Below are positions 10,217 to 20,670 of a DNA stretch of 64,000 nt, piece after piece. The DNA lies in assembly GCA_020284085.1 (NCBI GenBank), contig JACEVL010000052.1:152001-216000 (forward strand). Reading direction: 5' to 3'. The DNA is from Aporrectodea caliginosa. Taxonomy: Eukaryota > Annelida > Clitellata > Crassiclitellata > Lumbricidae. Position 1 is the first letter of the stretch, and each line of letters opens with the position of its first letter. Position numbers and translations under genes: made by a program. A model generated the notes under the pieces. The model made no database searches. It was not told where the DNA came from and was given only the letters and a program-made list of their open reading frames with translations.

Positions 10217-11354
10217 TGTAGCGATTAAATCTTATCAAATGCCATGTTTAACTAATTAATTAATATAATACTAGTATAAGCTAGTCAATTACAGTGGCGA
10301 TATATAAAAGATGTAGTGGCGATAAATAAATATAATATTAGACTAGGTAAGAGGCTTTTAAACGTAATTTAAATGTCACGTGATGTGCTATGTTGCTAAG
10401 CGACCAATGACGCTAGGTGGATAGAAACACAGGGACGGTTAAAGACCGGTAATAACAGTTGAGACGTTGTAAGTTCAAGAGAGAAGAGTGGTGAAAAGAA
10501 TTGCCGAGAATGGAAGGAAACGGCAGCATCGTTTGAGTTGCGGAGATATACGTGGATCGACTTTATTAGGAGCGATCACGGTGAATCCAGGATTTAAAGT
10601 GTTTCGATCGAAGTGGAGTTCGAGCGAACTTTAATCTTGCGAGTGTCGGTGGTAGTGAAACGTTGCCACGACATTATTCGATGAAGTAAGACGGCGAGAT
10701 TTGAAGTCAATCGTTCCTGCGTAAGTTAGGAAAGACTGTCATTCTGCTGTAGTTACTGTTGAGAGAAAGTGGATGTGTAACGGAGTAAAACAGTGGGATT
10801 GCTAAGTCATTCGTTCCGGCGTAAGCTTGGAAAGACTAACATTCAACTGGAATTACTGTTGCGAGGTTGTTTGGGAGCGATCGTCATTCGGAGTCAACTG
10901 CGAGCCAAGTGGACGGTTAGTTGCGAGGAATTTAAAGCGTGAGACTATCTTCCTACGTGTGGATTCGGATATTTCTACGCTACCTTGACTTTCAAAGACG
11001 GAGAAGTGATGTACGTATTCGAGACCAGCGATTGAACCTCGAGTATCTACGACTACGTGAGACCAATCCAAGAATTCTTCTACGATAACTTCGACATGGG
11101 ATCCACGTGCACTTGTAATGGGGAATCAGATAAGCCTCATAATAATCTATTTATTGTAGATTAAATACGCCACTATAGGTAGATAGGATTTGCTGTAATT
11201 GTTGTACAGAATTGACTTATATTTTCAATATTAATTTAATCTATTTACTACAATGTGTCCAGTGTCAATATTTTCAACAACACTTATCGTACGTAAGGCC
11301 TTCTCAGCCAAGTTCGACTAAGCTAAAAAGCTATATATTAATTATTAGGCTACA
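10217..11354 (+). repeat. Right LTR
   Basis: 1,138 bp, beginning TGTAGC and ending GCTACA as a perfect six-base inverted pair. It matches the left LTR except for that copy's first four bases. It is followed directly by the CGGGG target duplication. Confidence 0.97.
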
Positions 11355-11359
11355 CGGGG

Positions 11360-11689
11360 TCAAGGCCGTTATGGTTACACGTTAGCGGGCTCGGGGTCAC
11401 AGCCTCAACAAAGATGGCGGATGCGGGCTCTAGTGATATATTTATATATTATACATCTCTATGGTTGCCACGGCTGTTGTTGTCGTCGCCCTCCTCCCAT
11501 GCACAGGCTTGAGACTGGCAATACTCAGGGTATAGACAGCAGTAGTTGCTCGTGTTAAAGACATCTTATGGTTACCAAGCCGTTGACATCGACCTTGCCG
11601 TACATTGGTTAGTTGCTGCATGTTTAGAGACACTGTGTCATAAAAGGACGTTTGGCGTCATTCTCCTCGTTTCTCTAGGAGTGAGACTG
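11360..11689. other. Right flank of the gypsy element, no gene
   Basis: Contains agcgggctcggggtca at 11384-11399, also found just left of the element at 3682-3697, so the target was itself a local repeat. A plus-orientation M2-like motif lies near 11555 (aagacatcttatggttacc). No coding signal. Confidence 0.5.
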
Positions 11690-11697
11690 GCACTACC

Positions 11698-12090
11698 CAG
11701 TGCGACCACTCTCCATTTTCTGAAATCCCAAGCTCTTGCCAGAAAAATCCCAAGATTGCCGAAAAGGAAAAAGATGTGATGAAATATGAAATGCTTTTTA
11801 ACTTTTAACAATCACAATTCTTCACAAAAATGCCTAGTTAAGAACTCACAAAGAAAAAACCGGAGCACAACATTGAATTAACAATGTTTACAGGTTACAA
11901 TAATGATAAATGTCTTTCAGACTGAACGAGTTTTTCTAATCTGATTCACTGCCACTGTTGTAAAGTACGGTAAAAACTAATCTGTAGACCTTAGAAAAAT
12001 CCCAAGATTGCTAGGCAAAATCCCCAGATCCCAAGTAGGACTCCCAAATTCTCAAGATCTTGGGAAAAATCCCAAGCAGTGGTCGCACTG
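11698..12090. mobile_element. hAT-type MITE (393 bp) with perfect 8-bp TSD
   Basis: The ends read CAGTGCGACCACT and its exact reverse complement. Both flanks carry GCACTACC (11690-11697 and 12091-12098), an 8-bp duplication typical of hAT elements. Subterminal sequence is rich in AAATCCCAAG and CTTGGGA, forming further inverted repeats. There is no transposase frame, so it is non-autonomous. It sits inside a module reading ...actggcactaccagag..., found uninterrupted elsewhere in the window. Confidence 0.93.
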
Positions 12091-12098
12091 GCACTACC

Positions 12099-12501
12099 AG
12101 AGTAAGACAGAGGCGTTGGTTTACCTTAACATAGAAAGTTCGAACTATTTGCGCACTTTGTTATTAATTACGCAGCTTAACGTTATTTATATACACTTGG
12201 AGAAATCCTTTTAAAAGGTGTTTAGCCTTGTTTGTTCATAACTATAGTAACGCACCAACAAAAATATCGATATAGACATTAAATATTTGAAGTGTGGCAT
12301 GAGGGCAACGTGTCAACGACCCTGCCAGCTATAGCAATAAGATGTCGTTTAGTACCTTACTACAAATAATGTTAGGCTATACTTAGTGACCTTTAAATCA
12401 ACTTTTAATGAGGCTAAATGGTTCACATTTTCGTTAAACGAGGTTGACAAAAAGCACATTGTACCCAGAAAAATTCGATAAGCAATAAGTTCGACGATTG
12501 T
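12099..12501. other. Non-coding, no gene seen
   Basis: AT-rich sequence. A degraded minus-orientation M2 motif (caagatgtcg reading as agatgtcgttt) lies near 12340. Nothing else is recognised. Confidence 0.5.
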
Positions 12502-12585
12502 GTTGTATTGTATTTTATTGTATTGCATTGTATCTATCAATTTAAATAGCACCTCTCGCAGTGCTCATCAATCAGAGGCGCTCAT
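12502..12585 (-). mobile_element. LINE/SINE 3' end, minus strand
   Basis: On the minus strand this reads GAGCGCCTCTGAT...GAGAGGTGCTATTTAAAT followed by an (ATACA)n-type tail. It is the same 3' hairpin and tail as the LINE at 256. Only the last 80 bases or so are present. Confidence 0.75.
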
Positions 12586-12784
12586 GTCATACTTTGTTTC
12601 AAACCTTATACAAAAAAGTCGTTTTGTTCAATTCATGAACCTCCACCATTGCCCGAACTCTGACATTGCCGGTCCCAAGGCTGTATTAAGGAGGAGGGCG
12701 ACGCTAATAACCTGTGTTATCGCATAGCGTCGCTACACTGAAACTACTAGCCTACTACTTCAATGGATAATGTAAAAATTAACT

Positions 12785-12862
12785 ACTATGATTGTAACGC
12801 GTCCTTAAGTACGATTCTGTTTATTAAGGCGCGTTATAAATGCAAGTTGTATTGTATTGTAT
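12785..12862 (+). mobile_element. Retroelement 3' end with (TTGTA)n tail
   Basis: Sequence taacgcgtccttaag...gcgttataaatgcaag is followed by ttgtattgtattgtat. A second copy lies at about 22880-22965 with a longer tail. The two define the 3' end of another retroelement family. No coding part is present. Confidence 0.55.
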
Positions 12863-12924
12863 CCGATCAATTCATTGAAAAATGAGCAGGGTCCAGGATA
12901 TTATTATTTGGTCGCTATAGAAAA

Positions 12925-13490
12925 CAGCGAAGGTTTACACTTCTACCATCTACGCCAACTACGTTCCATTCGCAGCTCTCTTTCACTGCATGCCATTACT
13001 ACTCTGATCCACGCCTTGATCTGCACTCGGGTCGACTTTGGGAACGCTGCATACATTGGACTCTCTGCCTCTAATACTCACAAACTCCAGTCTATTCTTA
13101 ATGCAGCTGCTCGGCTTATAGGCGCCATTCCAAAGTTTGCTCATATCTCAAGCTATATTCGGGATACCCTTCACTGGCTCCCTATCCAACAGCGGGTAAA
13201 CTTCAAAATCCTTTCCCTCATGCGTAACTGCCTTGTTGGGGTGGCCCCATCCTACCTGAGGTCTTTTTGCACCTTTGTCTCCTCCTTACCTGCGAGGGCC
13301 TCTTTGCGATCTTCGACCCGTGGCCTTATGGTTGTCCCTCGCATGCGCTCTGCTACGGCCCACTCTAGGTGCTTTCCCGTGTTTGCCTATCAGCTTGGAA
13401 CTCTCTTCCCCAGTCTCTTCGTTTTGAGTTACTAGCTCTCTCTCCTTCCCAGTTCCGTAGACGTCTTAAGACTTTTTTGTTTCCTAATTC
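12925..13490 (+). pseudogene. LINE ORF2 C-terminal fragment
   Basis: The frame carries the usual post-RT signature of CR1/L2 elements (ALICTRVDFGNAAY, LQSILNAAARLI, LHWLPIQQRVNFKIL, VVPRMRSATAHSR). It slips frame near 13385, before the expected WN-LP end. The RT domain itself is absent because of 5' truncation. Confidence 0.85.
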
Positions 13491-13577
13491 AGGCACTGAC
13501 GCAGGTCAAGAGCGCTGCTGATTTCTGAGCGGCGCTATATAATGTAAATGTTCGATTACAATTACAATTACAATAAC
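12925..13577 (+). mobile_element. 5'-truncated L2/CR1-like LINE with (ATTACA)n tail
   Basis: Coding sequence for the C-terminal part of a LINE ORF2 is followed by a hairpin-forming 3' UTR (AGCGCTGC...GGCGCTATATAA). A terminal tail of about four attaca units ends near 13577. It interrupts an M4 module that reads ...gagcagggtc before it. Confidence 0.85.
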
Positions 13578-13688
13578 ATTTTCAAATCCAGCGGGAACGA
13601 TATATAGGATAGAGCAAATTCAAATACACGGGCGTACCTGATGAGTACCAGCCAAAGCAGCCAAAATTAACTACGCAAATCAAGCGGG

Positions 13689-13758
13689 AACGGTATACAA
13701 AGGTAGAGATAGTCCGTGCGAAGAACGGTATATAAAGGTAGAGATAGTCCGTGCGAAG
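13689..13758 (+). repeat. 35-bp tandem duplication
   Basis: Two adjacent copies (13689-13723 and 13724-13758) of a unit starting aacggtata and ending cgtgcgaag, with one difference. Confidence 0.9.
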
Positions 13759-13759
13759 C

Positions 13760-15205
13760 CGGGTGGCGACGTCTAGTTGTAATATAATAAATTGAGCGAT
13801 TGCTATGTTATGGCTGTCAAGGCGTTTGGGGGCTTAGTCACGCGATGCGTCATAACTAAGATGATTAGCGCTGCCCCTCTTTCATCCAGGCTTTGAGATT
13901 GTTTTCGTGCATTTCATCGCCTCTGAATAGTTATTCTGCGAGAGGCGCTATATAAATCAATAGATACGATAACGTCCACCTCACCATGTATTTAACTAGA
14001 CAGTTATTAAAAAGCAGCGACTACTCTGCGATACTTACTTAACTGTGGTAGCGCCAGTCCCAAGCCTGGAGAAGGTGGAGGGCGACGCTAATCATCACAG
14101 TGTCGTTATACAGGAACTACACACACAGCAGCGATTGTATTGGAATCAACTGGTTAACGAAGTCTTATGGCTTTAAAGCCTTTAGCGACTCGTCTTTTTA
14201 AAAAGCGAAGTTAATCTAGCCTATACTCAATAGCAATTGGTTGAAGCCAGAGTTTAACGACATCTTATGCAACATTTACCGTTGACGACGACAGAAATGT
14301 TTTTGCTTAATATGGCGACTGAACGAAAATGTCTCCAGCAGCGATTTTTTTATTCCAAAGTTTAACGTCATCATACGACTTCGAAGGCCGCTAACGACAA
14401 TTCGTAAACATCTACGGTACAGTGAAACACAGAATTCATTGCCTGAAAATACATTCAGTATGACCGATAGCACGAAAATATCGCTTATAATTATAACATC
14501 GCTCAAAATCAATTATAAGGTATCTAAGTGGACACTGGTTTTTTAACAATAATAGTTATAATATTTTTATGACGATTAAAACTCAAATGAGTGCAGTATT
14601 TTTCATAAGTCATAATATGAACGGATGATCACAAGTTGTTACAGGAGTCGAATTTAACCTAATGACAGCCATGCAAGGCGCCCATCTTTCCTAGTGCTCA
14701 TTTTACCAGCGCCATCTGGCGAACGAAAGGCTGTGTTGACCTTTTGGAGGGTAGCGGGAATCGATTCTGCGTCCATACTGATCTTATGCTCCTCGTCCAC
14801 GGTCCACCTCACCCCTCCCCATATGGTAAGCATATTACTCACTATTTAGCGACATCTTGTGGCTACCATTGCAGTTGATCTTTCTTTGTATGTCGCTAAA
14901 GATAATTCTACCATAACACGGTCCGTACATGAGAACCTCAAATGGTGTGACACTCAATTAAACTTGCAGCGGTTGTGAATTGAAAAATGACCAGGGTCGT
15001 GTTCATACGGTCGCTATAAAAAAACGCTTTTCAATAGAACAGTTATAGATTGGCATCGTGGATAAAGCAAAACTTATTTATTAATTATTATTATTATAAA
15101 TAAATAAAGCAAAGTTGTCTTTAAACACCTTTTGAACGTTTTCTAGCGATGCAATAATTACTCATTAACAGTGCAAAGGCCCGGTACATTTCTTGTTTAC
15201 ATCAT
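13760..15205. repeat. Mosaic of recurrent non-coding modules
   Basis: No gene. A LINE/SINE 3' end (gcctctgaatag...gaggcgctatataaat) lies at 13917-13970. The M3 module (ggcgacgctaatc preceded by cagtcccaagcctggag) is near 14050-14105. M2-type motifs are near 14255 and 14353. A minus M1 motif (aacaccttttgaacg) is near 15123. An M4 fragment (aaaaatgaccagggtcg) is near 14980. Short open frames here do not match anything recognised. Confidence 0.55.
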
Positions 15206-15211
15206 GATGTA

Positions 15212-16011
15212 CACTGTGTCCACGATAAAGTAGATCACTAGACTTTGTTAAATATCTTGGTCAATTGTACTATTATAGGTATTAAATTTGGTGCACATGA
15301 ACTTCAGTCTATTCTATCTATACCCTGCAAATTTTATTACAATTGATGCAACGGTTACGAGGATATACCCTTATGAAATTGGGTGGTTCAGGAACCAAGT
15401 TACCAACACGTAAAACGCATAGAATAGGCCTACGTCATTTTTCTGGCTACCGCAGGGATAGGCTGTTGTTTATAAGCGTCATTTTCGGAAACAATTACAC
15501 TACGAGACCTGTTTTACGTAACAGTAGTTGGTTGTAAAGAAATGGTTTTCAGTGCAGAGGACAAGATTTTAATCAAGGAGTTGAGAGAGACGAAGGGGTA
15601 TGGCGTAGGAGACTCATTACAGATTTTCCAATGAAAAATTGGTCCCTAGCTGGTGTCAGCAAGCTATTAAAAAAGATTGCCACAACCGGATCAGTTGCAA
15701 GGAAACCACGAGACGCAAACAAAACCACGGACGCAAACAAATATCAATGCTGTCGGAGAACTGGTGCTGAGTCAGGATGATCAGCCGCGCACGCATCTGT
15801 CGATGCGTTTTACGTGTTGGTAACTTGGTTCCTGAACCACCCAATTTCACAAGGGTATATCCTCGTAACCGTTGCATCAATTGTAATAAAATTTGCAGGG
15901 TTTAGATAGAATAGACTGAAGTTCATGTGTACCAAATTTAGTACCTATAGTACTACAATTGACCAAGATATTTCACAAAGTCTAGTGATCTACTTTATCG
16001 TGGACACAGTG
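15212..16011 (+). mobile_element. Tc1/mariner derivative with 209-bp terminal inverted repeats
   Basis: Ends read CACTGTGTCCACGATAAAG and its reverse complement. The inverted repeats (15212-15420 and 15803-16011) are each 209 bp and about 95% identical by eye. Both ends are flanked by TA (15210-15211 and 16012-16013), the Tc1/mariner target duplication. The interior keeps only the start of a transposase gene and then jumps into the right repeat, so the element is an internal-deletion derivative. Confidence 0.93.
15542..15795 (+). pseudogene. Tc1/mariner transposase N-terminal fragment
   Basis: Starts at an ATG and encodes the helix-turn-helix N-terminus typical of mariner-like transposases (VFSAEDKILIKELRETKGYG, then DFPMKNWSLAGVSKLLKKI, then a GSVARKP linker). 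It requires a frame change near 15605 and another near 15710. It ends before the catalytic DDE/D domain, so no active enzyme is possible. Confidence 0.8.
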
Positions 16012-16019
16012 TATATAAG

Positions 16020-17335
16020 GTCGGCGTCTACGGCCCTGACAACTACAAGATGTCCTTAAAGAAAGAAAAATCTACTATAGCACGGGGACCTTACATGGCG
16101 TGGCACCCATTCAAAGGGGCAGCGGGGATTAAAGATCTAACCCTATCAATTCATCGAAAAAGAAACTGGCGCAATATAATTTTCTGCACAACAACAGCAC
16201 ATTTATGGTAATGATTGTCTTCATTGCATTTTGGACTACATGACAATTGTGCAGCTGTAAATATTGCTGTATTAATTCTGCATAATTAACTCGATTTAAC
16301 TTAATTAATTCTTATCCGTAAAAACCGTGAATTTGAAGAAATTTCAACTATGTGCCTTAAACCGTTAGTCGAGTGACTTAATCATGCATTTCCAGTGGCT
16401 AATTACTCCATTGCATTCTGATCCAGCAAGTAGCTGTAGCCTAATAAGTCTCTTTAAGCTTAGAATAAGGAATTGCTTGATGGATTTATTTAATCCCATT
16501 CTTCGAATGGCTTAATTAATGTAGTGACTTTTAATCCACTGATTAAGCTATCTGTCGGTCGAATAGTTTTTTGTTGATCGAGTAGTTTAATCTGTCGATC
16601 GATTGGCTTATCCATTAAATGGCTTAATCTATTGAGTGGCTTAAATTGGCTTAATACACTGAGTGGCTTAATACACTGAGTGGCTCAATCCATTGCTTAA
16701 GACATAATCCAATAATTAAAGCTCCCGATCTGTTAATCCTTTGGTGAAACAGTTAACTATACTTCCTAATCTGTAATCAAATTGTCATAATCCTCGTCAT
16801 GTTGTCTGAAAGTATAATAATGTAGTTTATTGTTTAAAGGCAGATTCTGGCGTTCGTTTGAAGATCAGCGATAAACACCTTTTTCTTCGATTCCTTCCAA
16901 AAAGAAATTCGAGTTCTGGTCATTTTCATCTCAGTTAAAGTTTACTGTATATTATTAGTGTATAACTGAATAACTAAACAGAATGGCTTTGAACGAAAGT
17001 GACCCAGAATTGGCGTCAGATTAAAATTTTATAAAGACAAATAATCCTGGAAATATGTAACTTACTACACAGTTAATTTAATGTAATAATGTAATGTAAC
17101 ACAGCACAAGCTACAATTATTGTCATGCACTATTAGTGTAATTTAATGCGAAATGCGTTGCAATGTAAAAATGCAATCTGAAAATTTCATATAATTAACA
17201 AAACTTCTAAATGTAATACAAAAATATGAGAATATTTAGTGAGAAGCAACTCACTGCATTTCAAAGACAGACATTAGCTGAACTGGGTTATGAAATACAC
17301 GACTCAGAGTTTACCCCAAACTGACGACCAGAGGA
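16020..17335 (+). repeat. Module M4 followed by module R3
   Basis: 16060-16175 is a degraded M4 copy (gcacggggacc, ggcgtggcacccattcaaa, caattcatcgaaa). R3 follows and is partly repeated at about 25560-26760 and 35930-36130. Shared blocks include atctgttaatcctttggtgaa and gtttaaaggcagattc, then cacctttttcttcgattcc. Positions 16490-16700 are a degenerate minisatellite of gagtggcttaatacact-like units. No coding frame. Confidence 0.6.
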
Positions 17336-17745
17336 AAACTGGTAGAAGAGGTAGCAACAGATTCTCAGCCGACTGTTGTGTGAGAAGGGTAATCCTACTC
17401 TCGCCCCGTCGTTTAACTTCAGCCAAGAAATACGACCAATAGCATCGACGATCCGTCGGGGTTCTACCCTCGACCCTAATTATACGACGCAGGTTGTAAA
17501 CTATTCTGGGTTTGGACGCCTTTGAACTGATAATAACTGGCCACTCTGCGGACTGTCGTATGAGAATGGTAATGCTACCCCTAACGGCCTAACCGTCGTT
17601 TAATATCTGCACCGAAATACGACCAATAGCATCGATGATCCGTCAGGGTTCTACCCTCGACCCTTATCATACGACGCAGGTTGTAAACTATTCTGGGTTT
17701 GGACGCCTTTGAACTGATAATTAGTAGCTATTCATGGGCTGACCG
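17336..17745 (+). repeat. Module R2, internally duplicated in tandem
   Basis: A block of about 190 bp occurs twice in a row, at about 17365-17553 and 17554-17725. Both contain aaatacgaccaatagcatcg, gggttctaccctcgaccc and ggtttggacgcctttgaac. Single copies lie at about 43438-43590, 49305-49560 and 58855-59110. Non-coding; function unknown. Confidence 0.75.
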
Positions 17746-17794
17746 CTCATTGTTCTTGTCCGTAGGAAAGTTTAACGACATCTAACTACTGCTC

Positions 17795-17945
17795 TCCCCC
17801 GCTCTCTTTGTCTGTTTTTCTGCCTCTATCTGTCTGTCTCTATTTGTCTCTCTGATTCTCTCCTTCTCTGTCTTACTCACTGTCTCTGTCTGTCTCTGTC
17901 TATATATCTGTCCGTCTGTCTGCCTCTCACTCTATCTATCTCTCC
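17795..17945 (+). repeat. CT-rich (TGTCTC)n tract
   Basis: Degenerate tctgtctctctgtc-type run. It stands in the same place and orientation relative to R2 and an M2 motif as the CT tracts at about 43635-43705 and 49605-49745, so it belongs to the module, not to an independent microsatellite. Confidence 0.85.
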
Positions 17946-18128
17946 GCGTTGTTTATACACGTTCTCAAAGCTGCTATTATTCCCAAAGTTTAACGACATC
18001 TTATGGCTCTATGGGCGTTGATGTCCTTTAAAATATTAATTGTGTATCAGTTGCTTTTCTTGATTGCAGATCATTCGTTCCATGTCGACATTGGTATTCA
18101 TGCATATATTTAGGAGGGACCTGGCTTG
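17946..18128 (+). repeat. Module R2' start
   Basis: M2 motif (tttaacgacatcttatggc) near 17985. It is followed by the block attaattgt-tatcagttg...ttgcagatcattcgttc, which is also present after the CT tracts near 43750 and 49830. It is interrupted by a SINE. Confidence 0.6.
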
Positions 18129-18277
18129 ATGGTCGAGTGGCCGAGTGGGTTGGTGCCCGCTCGCCGCGCCGGCGCCCCGGGTTCGCTTCCCGGTCGGTCG
18201 GTTTATCAGAGATTAATTTCTCGGATCTTTACTGCGGGTGGCTCGGTCGCAATATAAACGTGGAGTACGAGGTTGCT
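18129..18277 (+). mobile_element. tRNA-derived SINE (family SINE1)
   Basis: The head has a pol III A box (TGGCCGAGTGG) and B box (GGTTCGCTTCC) in a Ser/Leu-like layout with a long variable arm. A body follows (tcagagattaatttctcgga ... cgcaatataaacgtggagtac). A second copy lies at 57391-57540. The body and the lack of a full cloverleaf exclude a functional tRNA gene. Confidence 0.85.
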
Positions 18278-18831
18278 TTCTGCCTCCGACACTGATCATC
18301 TTCGATATGAAAAAGTGTCGTTAAGCAGTAATACAACATTGATGGTCTTAGTTGAGATCATCATTCGAAAGAAATTCTTTGAAGGCCTTTTCGGCAGGTA
18401 GCTAAGGTCTCGACGTCTCTTTGATCTTCTTAAGTCTACCGCTTGACTTCGATAGAAATCATTTTGGTGTAATGCAACGTTTTGAAGCTAACGTGTAGCG
18501 CAGTAGTATTAGTTTCAGTTTAACGACACTGTGATAACAAAGATCATTAGCGTCGCCCCCTCCTTCATCTAGGCTTGGGACTGGCACTGACAGAAAACGA
18601 TCAGTGTCGGAGATACCGCATAACGCGACTGCTGACTATAGGCTATAAAAAATGGATACGTTTAAAACGGTGTCTAAGTGGAGTTTGTAATTCATGTTTT
18701 AATATCAATTGCCTAACGACATCTTCTGACTGTCACAGCCGTTCACATATTAGACAATGGGTACAGTTTATTGCACTGCTTGAACTAATTTTTAATATAT
18801 AAAATCGGTGTAAAGCTAGTTTAAGGTGTCT
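18278..18831 (+). repeat. Module R2' remainder and M1
   Basis: Contains gaaagaaattctttgaagg and ggtagctaaggtctcgacg, shared with about 43860-43920 and 49935-49990. M3 sequence is near 18555-18590 and M2 near 18712. A degraded M1 motif (ttaaggtgtctaag) is at about 18820. This M1 is the insertion site of the following LINE. Confidence 0.6.
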
Positions 18832-18843
18832 AAGCCGATCGCA

Positions 18844-20207
18844 CGGAAAATGGCCAGAAGATTGGAAAAGTTCAGTCTTTATCCCTTTATTTAAAAAAGG
18901 AGACGCGAAAGAGTGTGAAAATTACAGGACAATAGCAATGATATCACACATAAGCAAAATATTACTCAAAATAATACATAAAAGAATGGAGAGTACAATA
19001 GAGAGAGAGAGCTTCCTGATAGTCAAGCAGGATTTCGGAAATTTCGTGGAACACGTGATCATATTGCCAATATGAGGTGGATAATGGAGAGACAAAGGGA
19101 GTATGGACAGAAAGTATACATGTGCTTCATTGATTATAGCAAAGCGTTTGACTGCATTAATCATGAATTGATGTGGAAAACCTTGGGAGAAATGGGAATA
19201 CCGAAACACTTGATACAACTTCTTAGGTTCTGTACGAAGATCAGATAGCGGTGATAAGGACTGAATATGGAGATACTGACAGATTCAGGATTAGGAAGGG
19301 AGTGCGGCAAGGATGCATTCTGTCTCCTTTCCTATTTAATATGTACGCTGAAAGGATAATGAGGCAGGCGGGAATGGATGAGGCTATGGAAGGAATAAAG
19401 ATAGCGGGAAGAACAATGAACAATCTGAGATACGCTGATGATACAACACTATTGGCGGGTAAAAAAACCGATTTGGTAGAACTAATAAGAAGGCTCAAGA
19501 GTGAAAGTGAGAATGCAGGACTCTACTTCAATATAAAGAAGACAAAGATCATGACAACAGAGGAGGAGGACAGTTTTGTAGTAGATGGAGAGGAAATAGA
19601 AACAGTAACTAGCTTCACGTTTTTGGGATCAGTAATAGAAAAAGAGGGAAAGTGTGATATGGAAATAAATCGTAGAGTAGCGATAGGAAAAACTGCAATG
19701 AATGGTCTGGAAAAAATATGGAAGGACAAACATGTGAGTATAGACACGAAAAAAAGATTGGTGAAGGCTCTGATCATACCAACAGTAACATACGGCAGTG
19801 AGACATGGACAATGACCAAGAAAATGAAAAAAAGATTAACGCATGCGAAATGTGGATATGGAGGAAGATGCAGAGAATATCATGGAAAGAGAAAAGGACC
19901 AACGATTGGGTGCGCATGAGTATCGGAATTGAGAATGAAGAGACACTACAACAAACAGTGCTAAGAGCAAAGTTGAGGTTCTTTGGTCATGTCATGCGAT
20001 CAGATGGATTGGAAAAGGAAATGATGTTAGCATATGGAGAGGGAAGGAGAAAACAAGGACGACCAAGGAAAAAGTGGATGGACGAGATACATGAAACAAC
20101 TGGAATGAATTTGGCAGAACTGAGAGATGCGACGGCGGACAGAAGGAAATGGAGAGGCTTGATCATGATGGTCGCTAGAGTTCCAAGATCTGACAGCACA
20201 AGGTAAA
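18844..20207 (+). mobile_element. 5'-truncated RTE-like LINE with 12-bp TSD
   Basis: Flanked by AAGCCGATCGCA at 18832-18843 and 20208-20219. Removing the element rejoins gtgtctaagccgatcgca with the downstream sequence, matching uninterrupted copies of the same module near 34345 and 50330. The 3' end reads cagcacaaggtaaa, the same end as the antisense copy at 47717. The element lacks the endonuclease region because of 5' truncation. Confidence 0.93.
18847..20206 (+). pseudogene. RTE-like reverse transcriptase and C-terminus, frameshifted
   Basis: Encodes FKKGDAKECENYRTIAMIS, then SQAGFRKFRGTRDHIANMRW, MCFIDYSKAFDCINHELMW, GVRQGCILSPFLFNMYAE and NLRYADDTTLL (intact YADD at about 19430). The C-terminus has RFFGHVMRSDGLEKEMML and GRRKQGRPRKKW. 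At least three frame changes break it: near 19005, near 19225, and in the A run near 19830. The style matches RTE-class elements (BovB-like C-terminus). Not functional as it stands. Confidence 0.9.
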
Positions 20208-20219
20208 AAGCCGATCGCA

Positions 20220-20670
20220 AATTATTTAGAAGATTTCAATGATTAACAACATCTCAAGGCTGCCATATCCTTTTGCGTTTCGTAAGGGATCCAAACGATT
20301 CTGTCAGTTCCAAGGTTAGACGACTTCCCTGGGAAACAATTCTGCGGTTTATTTCCAGTGTCTTTGTAGCGGGGCACCAGCTTATTAACGAGCGCTGCGT
20401 CGAGTCAGAGGGGTTGTCCAAAGGTTAGTTAGAAGGAGGTCAGAGTCCGGTTGACGTCATTAAAAATTATTATAGAGTTACAGTTCATTTTAAAATTTCT
20501 CTTAAAACCTTTTAAACAATAAATATGTTTCTAAACGTCTAAGTTACCGCTATCATTCCAAAACGACATCTCACGGCCTCACATGGTCGTTGACGGCCTC
20601 ACATGGCCGTTGACGTCGACCTTACATTACATAAAATGAAGCTTTCTATACTACGCTCAAAACTGTACTT
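20220..20670 (+). repeat. Modules R1 (start) and M2
   Basis: R1 opening (gatttcaatgattaac, then cgattctgtcagttccaagg) continues to about 20460 (gaggggttgtcc, ggaggtcagagtccg). An M2-like pair is near 20565-20615. No gene. Confidence 0.6.

Larger units (their letters stand above)
3695..11354 (+). mobile_element. Complete Gmr1-like Ty3/gypsy LTR retrotransposon
   Basis: A 7,660-bp element in the order LTR, leader, gag/pol, polypurine tract, LTR. Both LTRs are 1,138 bp and identical wherever I compared them, except the first four bases of the left one, so insertion was very recent. The long pol frame has protease, then integrase, then reverse transcriptase, then RNase H. This is the Ty1/copia-like order in a Ty3/gypsy-type sequence and is the mark of the Gmr1 group. 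Assignment to gypsy rests on the GPY/F-type integrase C-terminus and the gypsy style of RT and RNase H. There is no envelope frame. The leader (4833-5124) and the 3' UTR (10013-10201) are non-coding. One frame break separates the N-terminal gag part from the rest. Confidence 0.95.
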
